Shown here piece by piece: positions 13,576 through 24,070 of a stretch of DNA of 64,000 bases. Source of the stretch: Chrysoperla carnea. Its lineage: Eukaryota; Arthropoda; Insecta; Neuroptera; Chrysopidae. The notes beneath the pieces were generated by a model. The model was not told where the DNA came from. It did not search any database and saw nothing but the letters and a program-made list of their open reading frames with translations. Numbering within the stretch: position 1 is the first letter of the stretch; the number at the start of each line of letters is the position of its first letter. The DNA lies in NCBI RefSeq assembly GCF_905475395.1, contig NC_058339.1, positions 22,824,001-22,888,000 on the forward strand. Direction: 5' to 3'. The position numbers and the translations under genes were made by a program.

Positions 13576-14966
13576 ATTAATTCTTTTATTTTAGAGCAAT
13601 TCTTTGTTGAAAATTTTCAAAACAGATAAGAAGAATGTCAGTTATGTGATGAAATAAAAATATATTTATTTCTATTCACTTCATAACTATAAAAGGTATC
13701 ATATGAAGAAAAAAAATGGCAGAAAGGTTTTATCATGGCTTCCTTCTGTAAGTAAAAATCTTAGTGTCTTTATTATAAATCAAAGACGTTATTGTGTTCT
13801 TTGTCTTTTCCAAACAATTGAGTTTGTGAAGAATCTAAAAGATTAATCACATTATAATCTGCCCTTATGAATAGAAAAGACTGAAACGATATAAGCAACA
13901 AAAAATTGTTATTACCTCTATGCAACAATTATAATACATTAGAAGAACAAAATTGCTTGGGCTAACTAGAATCTATGCCATTATTGCTAGGGCTGACTTG
14001 GTCTTTTTCAACGACATAAAAGGAATGTAGATTTTCTCACCTATGTGAGGTTTTTCAATTCCTTCCTAATCATTATAATAGGGATTCCTAGTACTATTAC
14101 TTTAAACCTGAGAATTCTAAAATAAATATTTACGGGATAAACAAGAGTTAAATAATAATTCCATTTTTATTATAACCTGTTACGTTCACACTGCCGGAAA
14201 CCTACTTCGGGATGTAAAATTTTCGAACGGGTGAACTCTTTTTTATATTCTTGTTCTTCTTTCAAGAAGGTTACGAATTTTCAGCCTGCTAGTCGTCACT
14301 TGAAAGATACAAAGTATGTGTTTACATAGAGGTTGTGTGGAGTCAGTCAGAATTTTTTTCCTATTTATTCTATAGAACAATTTACTTTTTATTTAATATA
14401 AAAAAGTTTTTGTTTTATTATTTTTACGAATTTCTTTTCTCTTTCAAATTGCTAATTTGTAATTTCTAAGTTCTGATTTTTTTGTATTTCATTCTGGCTC
14501 TGTTTTAATTTCTGAAAACCTCAATGACTATTAAAAATTTTTTATTTACTTATTGTAAAATTAATCGTTCACACAATGACATAATGAGTTAATTCACACT
14601 ATGACAAAACTGTTTGTTTTTAATAGTGAAATAATTTAGTAATGAAAAATGGTATGAAAAAAAGCATGAGGTGTTGTGGTATACCTGGTAGGAACAAAAC
14701 ATAAAACCGTGAACAGTTTGAAGTTGATTTTAATGATGATAGGCGCTTATAAATTTGACGGAAGGTATACAATATAGAAAGCCCATCACAATATCCATCG
14801 AATCTCAAAAGGGCAAAAATTGTTTCTTTTAAAAGAAAATTGTGATACGATATAATCGAGCCAGCTTCTAGCCTATTATATACATAAAATGTCTATTAGA
14901 AACCAAACCAACATAATATCACATAAAAGTGTCTTATAAAAACATTTTTTTAGCGAATGTATACGT
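13576..14966. other. AT-rich DNA, nothing recognised
   Basis: No gene, RNA or clear repeat was identified between two copies of the dispersed repeat. Short open frames on the minus strand at 14620-15067 have no supporting features. Confidence 0.5.
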
Positions 14967-15490
14967 AACAAGTGAAAACAAACAATTGAATGAATTAATT
15001 GTTGAAACACCATATATAGACAGTGTTGATTGCACTGTAACATTACACATACATACATGTCAGACATATATTACTAATATTCGCATATAATACATACTAT
15101 ACAATTTGCGCCCTCACGGGTAAACAGTATTGTTTACGAAAAAATGTTTCAAACAAAAGTTGTTTAATTTTTTAAAACGAACATCTGTTATATTAAAACA
15201 CGGTTTACAAGATGGATCCTACGTACCCAAGACCCAATTGACCTATGTTGCTCATTTTTTACGTCCTGAACACGCTATAAAAATTTCAGCTAGATATCTT
15301 TTTTCGTTTTCGACTTATCGTGTACACAGATGGACAGACAGACAACCGGAAAAGGACTAATAAGGTGATTTTATGAGCTTCTATATCAAAGTATTATTCG
15401 TAGCATCAATATTTTTAAGCGTTACAAACTTGGGACTAAACTAGGTATACCTTGATATATATTTCATATATACATGGTATAATCACCTAA
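14967..15490 (+). repeat. Dispersed repeat, longest copy in the window
   Basis: Blocks in order: AGTGAAAACAAACAATTGAA (14971), CAGTGTTGAT, CAATTTGCGCCCTCACGGGT (about 15102), GATGGATCCTACGTACCCAA (about 15212), ACAGATGGACAGACAGACAA, then GTAGCATCAATATTTTTAAG and a terminal hairpin near 15440-15482 (GGTATACC paired with GGTATA). A 76-codon frame at 15130-15360 falls inside this repeat and is not a gene. Partial copies lie at 6491-6576, 13391-13575 and 23967-24070. Confidence 0.75.
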
Positions 15491-16246
15491 CATCCACCAA
15501 CTTCTTGTTAGAAAGAGGACTTATTTAAGTACGATGAATATATAAATTTCCATTGTATAAGCGATATGTGAGAGAGTACACAAACTACTCAAAACTGTAA
15601 CCATTACTTATTAATATGCCTATTTTGCATATCTATACCGATATATAATAAAGAATGGATAGAAAAGAAAGTGAAAAGCTTTCTTTATATGGACCCTATT
15701 GAGAAATATACCATTTAGTATGTAAAGAAAAAAAATATAGAAAGAGAAGGAAGGTGAACTTTTAAAAAAGCTTACCGTCACGTGCTTAATCAATCATGAT
15801 GCAGTCCACCGATCTATAGCCGCATACTTTTTATTAAAAATAATAGTATAGTTAAAACATTCTATATTCAAATATTATTGATCTTCACAATTCATATCAT
15901 TTTTATTATCTTAAAAAGTATAAAACAAGTATGATGGATTTGGTTTACAGCGCTACCAAATCAATAACTTTTTGATTATAAAGTAAAAATATATACCCTG
16001 GCAAATGTTTTTCTCCTCTTACGAATAAACGACGCAATGAGTTTCATTTGCGGCGCTGTGGTCAAGTTCGGAAGAATATTATTATTCTAATGCGAACGAA
16101 AATGACTAACCCGTATTGGGTCTACCCAATTTCAGTTCTGAGTGAAATAGAAAATGGTTGCAGTTAAATAGTCATATCGATTCAATTTAAATACTTGACC
16201 ACCTGAAATATTAAAAATTCGATTGTGGTTTTATACAAATATTACG
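15491..16246. other. AT-rich DNA, nothing recognised
   Basis: No supported gene or repeat. A slightly more complex block at about 16015-16160 has no identifiable feature. Confidence 0.5.
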
Positions 16247-17022
16247 TTATTTTAGTTTTGCAGCATCAAGACCTGAAAGACCAACATTGATTGCACGATG
16301 CAATCTGGTCCTAACTACAATGTCCATGGTGTCATTATCTGACATAAAAGCAAAACTAGTTATTAATACTATAACTATTTTACGCACTTTTATCATATTT
16401 GCATATTGTATTAAGCCGATATTGAAAAATAAGTAGTCGATAGTCGCTTTTATTATTAGAATTTTACCTTCTTTAGACCCTGTATACATGTTCCGGTATT
16501 CTGGTCATATAAATTTGTACAGGCTAACCAGAGTATGTGTGCCAGCCAGTCGTCCAAACTGCACAGGTGTAGCGATCTGTACAGACGACTGGAGAAGAAT
16601 CGAAAATTCACTACTTTCTACTTTCACCAGCATCTAGAGCTGAAAATGTGTGTGAATCTCTCCGACACGCTTCTGTAGTTTTAAGATATGTTATGGCTGC
16701 TTCCGTGAGTAGAGAACGTACGAATGACCCGTTGCAAGAACTCATAACTCTATTTTTCTTTTGTATTAGAGAGTAAGAACAGTTTTTGGAAGAATTATTC
16801 ATTCTAAAATAATTACGGTAATTTGTAGCCTCTGAACTTACCTGTTTTAGTAATATTGTATGAGTGTATCCATTTCTTTTTGTAAACTAATCTTTACACA
16901 AAACTTTTTCGTTTCATTTTACACTTTATGGCCACTAACAGATCGACTAAGTTTTACCAGATAGGTATATCGTAACGTGTATGCGGGGCTTTCGGGCCTG
17001 AGTGTCTTCCTATGATAAGGAG
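16247..17022 (-). other. GC-elevated island with possible minus-strand exons
   Basis: The sequence is markedly less AT-rich than its surroundings and can be read as a chain of minus-strand exons: 16958-17022, 16842-16886, 16628-16757, 16468-16500 and 16247-16338. Splice-like borders include a perfect CAG|GTAAGT after 16842. In one phase assignment the chain stays open to a TAA at 16247. However, 16468-16600 is also open in another minus frame and, from an ATG at 16487, in a plus frame. Higher GC alone makes such frames common. The protein is not recognised. It could be the 3' end of a real gene, a non-coding RNA or an old mobile element. Confidence 0.2.
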
Positions 17023-17398
17023 CTATAAATAGAATTTTTAAATGTAAGTTAGCCAACATGGTAAGCTCTTCTTATATCGACAATTATTATCTCTAAAATA
17101 TATCTATATTTACATAAATTTAGAAAATTTTAACACATGGTGTTTTCCATAGTTATCAATTTCGATGTACACATAAACCGATTAGGCTTATATGTACATC
17201 TTATGTACTGAACAACACAGTTGAAATATGAGAAGAATATATTAAACCAAAATAAAAAGTAGTAGATATAATATAAATAAACCGTTGATATAAATTTCTT
17301 ATATGTATGCAGTCTGGTTTCTTAGCTAAAAAATCCATAATTGGGTAGAAAAACCCAAATATGTTACAAACATTTTTTAATAGTAAGGGTCAGGTAGT

Positions 17399-17672
17399 CG
17401 CCCTCTTAGCTCAGTTGGTTAAGGCGTAACCAATTCCGTCCGCGGTATGCTTACGGGTAGCGGGTTTGATTTCCGCCGTCGCAACAAAATTAATTTAATT
17501 AATAGTTGTGATAGGCTGGTGTAGTGCATGAAGGAGGTGCACTCAGCCTCTTAAATTGATAAATGAAATTATCAGCGGAAAGATGATAAAGCACCTATAT
17601 GGTATCACAATGGGCTCTATAGCCTAAGTGTGTCCTTCGTGGACAGCCAATATACCCTAACCTATACCCTAA
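17399..17672 (+). mobile_element. tRNA-derived SINE with LINE-like 3' tail
   Basis: A tRNA-like head carries an A box (TAGCTCAGTTGG, 17407-17418) and a B box (GGGTTTGATTTCC, 17462-17474), with degenerate stems and no CCA context. It is followed by about 180 bp of body. The 3' part from 17601 (GGTATCACAATGGGCTC...) matches the 3' region of the LINE fragment at 26150-26838, about 18 of 22 positions at the best block. Both tails end in a TAACCTA-type sequence. This is the usual design of a SINE mobilised by a partner LINE. Confidence 0.75.
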
Positions 17673-17695
17673 AGGTGAGGTAAATCTACTGGATT

Positions 17696-17929
17696 TTGAT
17701 AATTAATTCGGAAAATTTTGGGAGAACACAATTGTTTTTTTTAAAAGGTTTGTTTCGTTGTAAATCACAGAGAAAAGGAGTTCCGGAACCAAAACACATA
17801 CACGAAAAACTTTTCCCACCCAATATCAAGTTAAGATTACAAGAAATGTTTTATCCCGTACCTATACGAGACAAAAGTGACGTTCGCCTGATATGGACTG
17901 AAAAAATCTTATCGTCCATTCTGATTTGA
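17696..17929 (+). other. Unassigned open segment, possibly coding relic
   Basis: A 77-codon frame directly downstream of the SINE, without an ATG at its start. The middle part (about 17770-17890) is richer in GC and proline codons (KGVPEPKHIHEK, FYPVPIRDK) than chance frames nearby. A strong acceptor-like sequence (GTTTTTTTCCAG) follows at about 17951-17962. I do not recognise a domain, and the length is within what chance allows. Confidence 0.15.
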
Positions 17930-18475
17930 ATATTTTACATCTTTAAAACATGTTTTTTTCCAGATGAAGCAGTATATTTAGCCAAGGAACCGAACTAGTA
18001 TATTTCGAATAGATTTTTTTTATTTCAATCATCGCATCGCCGCCAAGTGACGTACGGACAGGAGAACTGTCTAAGTTCTAGACTACATAACAAACACTAT
18101 CATGTAATTCTAGTTTGATTCACTTAGTATAAATATATTATGTGCACAAAGTGTATCTGAACCAAGGGTACACAATAACAACATCATTGCTATATGATTC
18201 TTAGTAATCACGTTGTCAACATTTCTAGATTTATCCAATTCTATTAGATAGAAACTACAAAAGAAAATAAACTATATTTGTTTTTTCCTAATTTATTTGT
18301 TGTATTTCATCAGTTACAAAGTAATGTTGTTTTTTTTTCTGTCTTGTATAGAATACAGTTGTTGACATTCTTTCGTATCGTAGACATTAATTTAAAAGTT
18401 TTCTTGGAATGTTAAGAATATTTCTTATGGAATCTCAAGGTGTTAGATAACTTGCTTGTACAAGTTGTTTTGTAA

Positions 18476-18661
18476 AAGTTCGATTTAACGTACTTCTTGA
18501 GCCTGTTTTATGAGGAAAATCTTAATCCGAAGCCATTCTTGATTAAAATTAAAGAGTATAAGATAGAGGGCAAGGCTCCCATTGATGGCAATGTTAAAAA
18601 GAGTAAACAAGTTTCAACGCCTCTAGTGTCCAGTCATGAAAACGTAAAACGCGCGGGATAA
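18476..18661 (+). other. Unassigned open segment without ATG
   Basis: About 61 open codons, bounded by a TAA upstream and ending at TAA 18659-18661. The translation is rich in Lys, Glu and Pro (EENLNPKPFLIKIKEYK, then GKAPIDGN). It is on the same strand as the open segment at 17696-17929. There is no recognisable domain and no clear splice pair linking the two. It might be a fragment of a decayed gene or mobile element. Confidence 0.12.
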
Positions 18662-20118
18662 CCCATTAAATTGTATTGAAGTTTATTAAGTTTATACCAT
18701 TCAATACCAAAGAAAAATATTAAATTTTATGTATATACAGATTTAAACTGTCATGACAGTATTTTAGTACTTGGACACACATATCAGATAGCATTCGCGA
18801 ACTTCTCCGCTAACTGATACTCTTTGGTTAAAATTGTACTGAATTAAAGTTTCAAAAAAGTGTCTTATCAACACAAACAGCTAACAAATTTCAAAGTTAG
18901 TTCATTGTTTAATTATTGACATAAAAAATGGCGCCTCCTTGTAAATTTTATCAATTAGAATGATTCGTAAATATTATATTTATTTAGAGTAATTTAAGAG
19001 TTTTACAAATTATTTAATTTTTCATAATAACTTTATCAGTATAATATTTCTTTTACTCGACTACCTGGGAGTGGTTATGTTTCTCGCGCGTATCATGTAT
19101 GTATGTATGTATATGTGTATGTATTTATATTTGTTTGAAAATGTCTGTATTTTCCCGTATCTTCCAAAGGGCTCAATCGATTTCATCATTTAAGGTATCA
19201 TTATATAAGTTTTCTGATATAGGTGTTTGAAAAACACAAAACATTATGGCGAATTTTTGGAGCAAAATAATAATACGTTAATAAATAATTTAACGAAATC
19301 TATCGAGTGGGGTATCAAACAATGGGAACTTGATTAGAAATAACTTGATAGAAAGGTGATTACAAAAAATATAAATTATACGTTTAAATTTAATTCGAAA
19401 TTGTATTAAACCTTTTAATATAGTATAATAAAAAGGTTTGTTTTAGTAACGGGACGCTAAAAAGTCTAAATTAAATAAATAATTATAAAAATAAAAAACT
19501 GTGTAAAACAAAATCTCAAAAAAAAAAACAAGGCCAGTAATTTGTATAGCAACAGCCGGGGCCCATTATTGGGAAGATTTGAGGCAGCCTTTGTTAATTG
19601 CTCAGCAGTACTAACAAAATGAGTTATCACAAGTACTAGTGGACAATTAATTTTGTAACACAGTACATTTCTCATTTGTTCATAAAGCCGCCAAAAGGAT
19701 ACTATATCTTGGAAAGTATATATGAACAAGAAGGTAGTGGGTATTATTTATGAAAAAGAAGAGAAAAGGTTCGTATAGACATCGAGTGGCCATCAATCTA
19801 TGTCAGAAGCGACCACATTTATGGTATTTTTAGTCAGTCACGTAAATTATATCCTACTATACATACGTCCATTTATATCATCAGATAAATGAAAAAATGT
19901 AGAAGTGAATGTTTTACGCTTCCTTATGTATTTTTAGGATACATATAGAAAATTTTTGATCATATCTTGTTAAAGATTATTCCTTAAGATATTTTGAGAA
20001 GTAGCTGTTAACAGTAACGAACATGTCAACAACCCGAGTAGAAAGTAAGTAAGGTTCAACCAGATCATGTATCTGGGCCGGATCAGGATAGAATAAGGCT
20101 TGCCATATCCGGTAAGCC
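18662..20118. other. AT-rich DNA with TATG microsatellite
   Basis: Contains a (TATG)n tract at about 19096-19130 embedded in a mixed-composition block (19070-19260) that looks like a repeat fragment. No supported gene. A minus-strand open frame at 19466-19729 has no identifiable domain. Confidence 0.45.
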
Positions 20119-20999
20119 TTATCAGGACCAGATCTGGACCAGATGAGGATAGCCTGATGTTAAATATAATCAAGTCTGGTAAGGCATACTGCATCAGGAC
20201 CAGGTCTGGACCAGATGAGGATAGCCTGATGTAAAGTTTAATCGAGTATCGTAAGGCATACTGCATCAGGACCAGATCTGGACCAGATGAGGAAAGCCTG
20301 ATGAAAAATTTAATCAAGTATGGTAAGGCATACTGCATCAGGACCAGGTCTGGACCAGATGAGGATAGCCTGATGTAAAGTTTAATCGAGTATCGTAAGG
20401 CATACTGCATCAGGACCAGATCTGGACCAGATGAGGAAAGCCTGATGTAAAATTTAATCAAGTATGGTAAGGCATACTGCATCAGGACCAGGTCTGGACC
20501 GGATGAGGGTAGCCTGATGTAAAGTTTAATCGAGTATCGTAAGGCATACTGCATCAGGACCAGATCTGGACCAGATGAGGAAAGCCTGATGTAAAATTTA
20601 ATCAAGTATGGTAAGGCATACTGCATCAGGACCAGGTCTGGACCAGATGTTGATAGCCTGATGTAAAATTTAATCAAGTATGGTAAGGCAAACTGCATCA
20701 TCACCAGGTCTGGACCAGATGAGGATAGCCTGATGTAAAATTTAATCAAGTATGGTAAGGCATACTGCATCATGACCAGGTCTGGACCAGATGAGGATAG
20801 CCTGATCTAAAATTTTATCAAGTATGGTAAGGCATACTGCATCAGGACCAGGTCTGGACCAGATGAGGATAGCCTGATGTATAGTTTAATCGAGTATCGT
20901 AAGGCATACTGCATCAGGACCAGATGAGGAAAGCCTGATGTAAAATTTAATCAAGTATGGTAAGGCATACTGCATCAGGACCGAATCAGGACTAGATAC
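20119..20999. repeat. 72 bp satellite array, about 12 copies
   Basis: The word GCATCAGGACC, with small variants, recurs at 20191, 20263, 20335, 20407, 20479, 20551, 20623, 20695, 20767, 20839 and 20911, an exact 72 bp step. A divergent first unit starts at 20119, and a last full unit shortened by 11 bp (20911-20971) precedes a partial one. Two variants alternate: type A (GAGGATAGCC... TTAATCGAGTATCG) and type B (GAGGAAAGCC... TTAATCAAGTATGG), giving a 144 bp dimeric order over 20191-20622. Units at 20623-20838 are A/B hybrids. Because 72 is a multiple of three, a 267-codon minus-strand frame (19970-20773) runs through the array; I regard it as a by-product. Confidence 0.95.
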
Positions 21000-22852
21000 A
21001 GTTATCATAATATAAAAGATTATCAAGTATATGACATGTTTCACATCATGCCATGTTGATACCATGAGTTAGGTTGTATTTGTATCAGATCAGATTAAAA
21101 TTCATTTGTCTATAATGGAATAAATGATAATTTAATTCAATTCAAAATATTTTTCATATAAATTTTAATGAATCTAATCGTTCAATATAATTGGTCTGGT
21201 GAAATAATAATAATAGTAATAATAATAAATTTAATGTTTGATAAATAAACGTTTTTTTAAGTTACATCGATATCATAAACTTAGGATTACATATCATGTT
21301 CATAAATTTGAAAAATACACAAAAAAAATTTTATGCATATATTTAATTATAATGACATAACTTAATAACAAAGTATGCTATGATATTAAATGTCATAGTC
21401 AACATAATACAATATTTTTTATGCGAGTATTTCATGTATGAAGTAAAGGAATTACATACAATTTTTCTTTTTGATTTGTACTTAAGTCAATACAAATCAT
21501 TTTTGTCTCAATGTTAGTTAATGAACAAGTGATAATATTGGAATCTCTTCTAGTCACTTTCCACATATTTAATGATTCTGATGAACATGGATAGTTGTAA
21601 ATTGGTTTTCTCTTTTTTAGTGTTTGCCCAGTAATTGTAATATTATTATCACCTGAAGAAGTATAAATATTATCAATTTTTAATATAAGCAAAATTGAAT
21701 CTTGTCCTTTTTGGATAGATTATATTTTGGAAAGGAAAGTCAAATATGTGGTCACTTCATGTGAATATATTATTTTTGTTTAGAACATTTATATATTCAA
21801 GCACAAACCTGTTTATTTGCAAGTATTCGTATGTTTACTTTAAATGTATATATTTTTTGGAATTACGTATATACTTGCAAAGCATGTTGCAAGTGTCAGG
21901 CATGAATGTATCTCAGGCATGAATATGATGATATGTAGGTGTGTAGATCAGGCATATGAATAAGATATATTAATATTATGTAGTTGTTTGAATGTAGAAT
22001 GAGGTTAGGGGACATATTTACATTGAATAAAAATCATGAAATCCATGCGGTCTTTAATTAATTAAACCCGACTAATAATTAACAAATATAAGTCAACTTC
22101 TTAACACATGTGCATTAACTAGTTAACAACATAATTTTTATTAAAATTATAAGTGAAATTTGTAAGTTTGATAAAAAAACTGAGTAAATGAAACAATTAG
22201 GTTATTTATACATTTGTGTTGTGTTTAAAGCTTCGTTTTTAAGTTTAAGTACGTAAATCATACAAGGTTAGTATAAAATATTAAGTTATTAATTCACTAT
22301 AATCTTTTGTGTGTTTGATTTTATCTTTTTAAATTTTTCAAGCATCATATCCCAAAAAGTATTAGACATACGGAACTGTGGGTCGGCTTAAATTGCTAAA
22401 TGTGGTTTTACACTCTCCTAAAGGGTCGGAATTACATATAAAAAATGTAGCTTTACATCACGTTATGTGATTTTAGCTGTTTTTTTGGTAAGAATTTACT
22501 GGCGTAATAATCAAATCTTTCGTTTTAAATTCATCTTATAGTCGCATCAAAATATGTTTTTAGTCAGGAGTCCTCAATAACAGCTCCGATTTTGATGAAT
22601 TTTTTTTCAAAATTATTCAGTATGTTCAGTATTATTTAAAATCAGAAATATTTAAGTTGGGGGAAATAATCTGGAGGAGGAATAGCCCATGTCGGAACTG
22701 ATATATCGATGCCCAAGCCAAAATCGCTAATGAGAGAAGTTAGAAATTTTGAGGAGATATTGATTTTATAAATATAAGAAAGATCTATTAAAATAAGATA
22801 AAACAGATAACTAAAATAAATAATAAGCATTAAAATAAATTTTCTTTTCCAG
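21000..22852. other. AT-rich DNA; one half of a dispersed repeat pair
   Basis: Mostly plain AT-rich sequence. 22333-22397 (TTTTTCAAGCATCATATCCC...) matches 38631-38695 closely, including ATTAGACATACGGA and CTGTGGGT, so it is a repeat copy. A minus-strand frame of 86 codons at 21432-21692 shows no recognisable domain. Confidence 0.45.
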
Positions 22853-23393
22853 AATAAACGTTTATACTATTGTCTTGATGGAAAAAATACCATTACTCGT
22901 AACATGGGTAATATTATTCGAGCATATATATCAAGAGACGTAGCACTGTCGTTTGTGGCGGTAAAAGCAACTCAAAACAAAAAAATTTTCAAAGATACAA
23001 ATTTTTTCACTTGTATAAAAAGGATGTAAGTTATTTTATATTGCAGGATTACTCTCGTTGATAACTAATTAATTATTTCTTAATCATATGTTATTATTTT
23101 ATACATAATTATAATTATTATTTTTTTATTACTTATTTAATTACGTACATAATTAATTAAAATTTTTTATTTTAGCTGCTGTAAGACAAAAATCCCAAAA
23201 AAATCAAGATATTATTCCTGACACCAAATTGCATCAAGCATTATCGTCAGTGCTAAATAATGCTACAGATTGGGATGGCCACAGAGTAGCCAGGATAAAA
23301 AAACAAGAAAATAAAAAAATAACTTTTTTTTGTTCACTTAAATTACATCATTTTTTTTTGCTGTGTAAACAATTTTTAATATATAATAAATAA
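22853..23393 (+). CDS. Possible two-exon fragment of a DUF4806-like protein
   Basis: A strong acceptor (TTTTCTTTTCCAG ending at 22852) opens a segment of 57 codons reading NKRLYYCLDGKNTITRN and later KKIFKDTNFFTCIK. It closes at a donor (AT|GTAAGT, exon end 23025). A second open segment follows two candidate acceptors (AG at 23174-23175 and 23184-23185); only the second keeps phase. It contains LHQALSSVLNNATDWDGHR and ends at TAA 23391-23393 after a low-complexity tail. The spacing of Gly, Ile/Arg, Lys-Lys-x-Phe and the final Asp-Trp-Asp-Gly-x-Arg resembles the C-terminal layout of DUF4806 proteins, which are often multicopy and transposon-linked in insects. The resemblance is by eye only. 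No start exon was found, so this is a fragment, a distal part of a gene with long introns, or a pseudogene. Confidence 0.35.
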
Positions 23394-23455
23394 TATTTTT
23401 AATTACAATAATAATAATAGTGTAATAATTTTTACAAGAATAAAGATTCGTGTTT

Positions 23456-23833
23456 CTTAAAGGGACCGGACCGGGCATACCGGATTTGAATTAGCCAAGG
23501 TATGTAACGCAGATGATTGATTTGGACCCGATTAGGAATTCCGAATCTGGTCCCGATAAAGTTCTCCTGATTGGGTCCCGACAAGGATTTCCTGATCGGG
23601 TCCAGGTACATCATCTGCGTTACACACCTTATCTGGTCCAGATAAGGTTTTCCTGATCGGGCCCCGATAAGGTTTTCCTGATTTGGTCTTGATAAAGTTT
23701 GCCTGATCTGGTCCCGATAAGGTTTTCCTGATCGGGTCCCGACAAGGTTTTCCTGATCGGGTCCAGGTACATCATCTGCGTTACACACCTTATCTGGTCC
23801 AGATCGGGTATGCCCGGTCCGGCCCTGGTAAGG
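23456..23833. mobile_element. Foldback element with 25 bp minisatellite core
   Basis: The ends are inverted copies: GGACCGGACCGGGCATACC (from 23463) pairs with the complement of GGTATGCCCGGTCCGGCC (23808-23825). The pairing extends inward through a TGTAACGCAGATGAT word, giving arms of about 80 bp. The core is a tandem 25 bp unit (CCTGATCGGGTCCCGATAAGG-type) starting at 23652, 23677, 23702, 23727 and 23752. A longer block with ATCATCTGCGTTACACACC occurs at about 23609 and 23771. The element is far more GC-rich than its flanks. Minus-strand frames through it are products of the repeats. Confidence 0.8.
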
Positions 23834-23966
23834 ATCACGAAAAAATTTCTAGTCGGGAAGTAACTAAAGCATACAAGTCAAATTTTAGACGATTCTTTCA
23901 AGGAAAAAGTTTTTCTGCCTTCTATTACCCATTTTCAGTCTACGAAATCACATTAATCAAATCTTA

Positions 23967-24070
23967 ACAAATGAAAACAAACAATTGACTGAATTAATTG
24001 TTCAGATACCATACATAGACAGAAAATGTTTTATACGTCATGTAAATAAAGAAAGATAGTCACTCTCCCA
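23967..24070 (+). repeat. Dispersed repeat, 5' fragment
   Basis: AACAAATGAAAACAAACAAT, then GAATTAATTGTT and CATACATAGACAG, match the start of the copy at 14967-15490. Similarity fades after about 24070. Confidence 0.6.

Noticed and set aside
17402..17490. Functional tRNA gene
   Set aside because: Stems are degenerate, the B box has an extra T, and the segment is fused to a SINE body with a LINE-like tail.
19970..20773. 267-codon minus-strand frame with a repeated 24-residue motif
   Set aside because: It is the 72 bp satellite read in one frame; a period divisible by three keeps any open frame open. It runs into non-repeat sequence without a domain.
20119..20999. CRISPR array
   Set aside because: The repeat is contiguous with no unique spacers, and the genome is eukaryotic.
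23432..23838. Two overlapping minus-strand frames with GPDQEN-type repeats
   Set aside because: They are two readings of the 25 bp minisatellite, whose period is not a multiple of three, inside the foldback element.
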